Part shown: positions 61,885 through 64,000 of the stretch, one piece after another
Position numbering within the stretch: the stretch's first letter is position 1
How the letters are laid out: each line of letters starts with the position of its first letter
Source of the DNA: Sodaliphilus pleomorphus
GTDB taxonomy: Bacteria > Bacteroidota > Bacteroidia > Bacteroidales > Muribaculaceae
Direction of reading: 5' to 3'
DNA length: 64,000 bases
Assembly (NCBI RefSeq): GCF_009676955.1
Contig: NZ_CP045696.1
Coordinates: 434,001 to 498,000, forward strand
Notes under the pieces: generated by a model
The model's input: only the letters and a program-made list of their open reading frames with translations
Databases searched by the model: none
What the model was told of the DNA's origin: nothing
Made by a program: the position numbers and the translations under genes

Positions 61885-62955
61885 TCAGCAATGATGGGTT
61901 GTACTAATTGCGATTTCTTCCATTGGCGAAATAGTGATTTTGCCAGGATTGGTGATAAAGTAGGCCCCCCACCAGCCGAAAGAGCTATTGGTGATAATGG
62001 CATGCTTGCAGCAAGCTATGAGCTGCATGTCGCGATAGCTATGCTCTGCCTTGTTCCAATCGACAAAAAGAACCTTGTCGCGATCGAAATCAAGACCAAA
62101 AATCTCAGGATTGCTCCTGCACCACTCCACACTGCCTGGGTCGGTAAAGAAGACAAAGAGCGGATGGTCCACCCTGCGGCGGATATACTTGACGGCACGG
62201 CGAAAGTACCCATACTTGTAACAGTAACCGTTGTTGCCCAGCATGTCACCTCGCCGTGCATGTATAGCAACCGATTGTGACGACGACAACAGGGCTGCCA
62301 TCGCACGGTTTTGCTCGCCGGTGAAATCGGGGAACCTGAATGATTGCCTGATTTCATCGGCAACCAGCTCTATCCCAGAGTTTCGCATCTTCAGTCCAAG
62401 CCATTGGCCCGTAAAAATATTCTCGTCTCCACGATAAAAAATCTGGTCGTGGTGTGCATAAAACCTGATGAGCGCATTACGCTTCATGTAGCGACGATAA
62501 CGGCGCAACAGGTTGCCCACTGGCGTATCGATAAAGCGGCCTTTAAACGTGGGTTTTGGGGTCACCTTCATGTTGACGTTGTGCACCCCTGAGAGCGGGG
62601 ACTCGAAATCGCCCCTTATGTTTTTCAATTCAAGACCGGCATGGTTTAGGGCCCGTGTGATATAGACGGGATAGTTCCAGTTCTTGTCCCAATAGTGGGA
62701 GTCACGCACATCCTTGAGCACCTGAGCCCACTGCTCAGGAGTGAAGAGATCCTTGACGTTAGGCACATGTATCCCGAAGATGCGCTCCAGCTCGTAGCCA
62801 TTCCACTGGTTGATGACTTCGCTGGTTTCGGGGATATCATAGGTGATCGTTTCAATATATATGTCTTCATCGGGATGCAACTTCTTCAATACCAAATATT
62901 CACCGAAGCTAAGCATTTGATTTCCTAATCCCGACTCTATGTGTACTACTTTCAT
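61885..62955 (-). CDS. GT11 family alpha-1,2-fucosyltransferase-like protein
   Basis: A 356-aa GT-B inverting enzyme with the GT11 motifs: an N-terminal GLGNQMLSFGEYL, the donor-binding HARRGDML, and ITNSSFGWWGAYF near the C-terminus. It would add L-fucose in alpha-1,2 linkage to galactose on the glycan. Such enzymes in gut Bacteroidetes can mimic host blood-group antigens. No GDP-fucose synthesis gene is in the window. Confidence 0.9.
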   Translation of the reverse strand: MKVVHIESGLGNQMLSFGEYLVLKKLHPDEDIYIETITYDIPETSEVINQWNGYELERIFGIHVPNVKDLFTPEQWAQVLKDVRDSHYWDKNWNYPVYITRALNHAGLELKNIRGDFESPLSGVHNVNMKVTPKPTFKGRFIDTPVGNLLRRYRRYMKRNALIRFYAHHDQIFYRGDENIFTGQWLGLKMRNSGIELVADEIRQSFRFPDFTGEQNRAMAALLSSSQSVAIHARRGDMLGNNGYCYKYGYFRRAVKYIRRRVDHPLFVFFTDPGSVEWCRSNPEIFGLDFDRDKVLFVDWNKAEHSYRDMQLIACCKHAIITNSSFGWWGAYFITNPGKITISPMEEIAISTTHHC

Positions 62956-62992
62956 TGATAGAATGTTTTCTCTTCGGGCAAAACCGTCGCTG

Positions 62993-64000
62993 TCATTTCA
63001 ACCAGATGCCCGAAGCCTCCCCCGAAATGATTTTTCTTAACTGTATATAACTGAGTAAACCTTGAATCAAATAGACCAAAGAAGGAACAGCTATGATGCC
63101 TACAAGGCCGAAGAACCGGCCAAGACAGGTGAACAACGGCCACGACACAAGCGCAAAAGCAACATAGACAATGAGCTGAATTCTCACCGTCCCAATTCCG
63201 TTTATCATAGTCATAAACATGTTGCCCAGCGACTGGCAAACCACATAGACAAACATAGCTATCGATACTGCAACCGGAACGTCAACCTTGTCGCCTATCC
63301 AGATGTGATAAAACAATGGTGAAACCAGGAGCATGACCAAGCCGCCACACGACATCAACAGCCATATCAGCCCCATGTTGTGCACCATAGATTTCATCCA
63401 AGCCATATCTTTCTTGGCATAGGCATCGGTGAAAGCCGACCACATGGGGGTGATGATGATAATGACCGCCATGTAAATGACATTGAAATATTTGTTGGCG
63501 ATGTTGTACTGTGTCACGCCCATGGGGCCCACCTGGCGTGAAATGACAACATTTACAATCTGGAAAACAAAAATCAAGCACAGGTAGATGACAAAGAATT
63601 GCACACCCAGCTTCATGATATTTCCTATCAAGTTGAGCTTGATATACTTGAAACTGGGCCTGTACATCTTGTATCGTGAGCATCGAAACATAACAAACGA
63701 CACCACCAGCATGACAATGCTGGGCACACCCGAATAGAATACCGCCAGTTTCACAAGGTCGCCAGTTGTGGTCTTGGTCAAGATGTAGACGACAAGCAAC
63801 GACACATATTGGCCAGCGGCAAAGATGCAAGAGCCCCAGCCATTTTTCTGGTCGGCCGAGAGCAGAGAACTAAACACATTGGCAACCATGTTGATGCAAG
63901 TGAACGTGATGACCACGGCAAAAACGATGCTCAATTCTCCTCGATATGCAGCCGAAACCTTGAGCACCTTGCTCCAGTCGATGAAAGCATTGGCTGCCAA
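62993..64000 (-). CDS. Polysaccharide flippase (Wzx-type, MOP superfamily), C-terminal part
   Basis: 335 residues of a polytopic membrane protein whose 5' end lies beyond the window. At least nine hydrophobic segments in pairs, with Q-V-G-P-M-G-V-T-Q-Y-N-I-A-N-K type loop (QVGPMGVTQYNIANKYF) and an SAFTDAYAKKD loop, match Wzx/MATE-like O-antigen flippases. It would export the lipid-linked unit built by this cluster and perhaps also by the operon at 18-29 kb, which has a polymerase but no flippase. Confidence 0.85.
   Translation of the reverse strand: MAANAFIDWSKVLKVSAAYRGELSIVFAVVITFTCINMVANVFSSLLSADQKNGWGSCIFAAGQYVSLLVVYILTKTTTGDLVKLAVFYSGVPSIVMLVVSFVMFRCSRYKMYRPSFKYIKLNLIGNIMKLGVQFFVIYLCLIFVFQIVNVVISRQVGPMGVTQYNIANKYFNVIYMAVIIIITPMWSAFTDAYAKKDMAWMKSMVHNMGLIWLLMSCGGLVMLLVSPLFYHIWIGDKVDVPVAVSIAMFVYVVCQSLGNMFMTMINGIGTVRIQLIVYVAFALVSWPLFTCLGRFFGLVGIIAVPSLVYLIQGLLSYIQLRKIISGEASGIWLK

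Overview
The window looks like a chromosomal segment of a gut Bacteroidales bacterium, most likely Muribaculaceae or a near relative. Three things point there. Promoters have the Bacteroidetes form (TTTG/TTG at -33, about 20 bp, TAnnTTTG at -7), and Shine-Dalgarno sites are mostly absent. Several genes are Bacteroidetes-specific: long-tailed S16, an RprX/RprY-type two-component pair, a six-domain S1, an EF-G2-type translocase, lysine-type SerA, and lipocalin-like, BACON/BspA and DoxX proteins. The core genome is GC-rich with strong codon bias, so several low-GC accessory patches stand out. The genus is an inference.

Layout. 0-18.4 kb is housekeeping: malic enzyme (partial), tRNA-Gln + rpsP, plsC, rprXY, hemW, an EF-G paralogue, holB, an AddB-like nuclease, rpsA, tRNA-Gly, two small lipoproteins, and a NifU-like/GGGtGRT gene pair of unknown function. 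18.5-29.5 kb is one minus-strand surface-polysaccharide operon. It reads from a promoter near 29.5 kb through a structured ~300-nt leader, then UDP-glucose dehydrogenase, an EpsG-like polymerase, three GT2s, two GT4s, and a PglC/PglD/PglE-like initiation module. A low-GC block with a 41-bp duplicated gene start shows cassette exchange inside it. 29.8-37.6 kb holds serA-serC, gdhA, a secreted phosphoesterase with a PA14-like domain and a prolyl oligopeptidase.

37.7-42.0 kb is an accessory island between two 161-bp near-identical direct repeats. It holds a frameshifted IS1634-type transposase, a BACON/BspA lipoprotein and remnants of an AAA-DUF4143 ATPase and a Fic protein. The right-hand repeat sits just upstream of a tightly coupled four-gene operon (42.1-46.1 kb): UDP-glucuronate-4-epimerase-like, ArnT-like GT83, DPM/ArnC-like GT2 and a tandem LAB_N membrane protein. 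I read this as a possible lipid-linked uronic-acid pathway that decorates lipid A or LPS.

46.3-58.6 kb carries DoxX, an IS1380-family element, an outer-membrane beta-barrel, two tandem paralogous secreted proteins, a C69 dipeptidase, YgiQ and UvrB. 58.6-64 kb is a second minus-strand glycan cluster (GT4, radical SAM/SPASM, GT32, GT11 fucosyltransferase-like, and a flippase cut by the window end).

The best candidates for undescribed biology are the LAB_N/ArnT/GT2/epimerase operon, the NifU-like/GGGtGRT pair, the EF-G paralogue with altered GTPase motifs, the mosaic glycosyltransferase cassette and the repeat-bounded island. No CRISPR array, prophage or integrase was seen.
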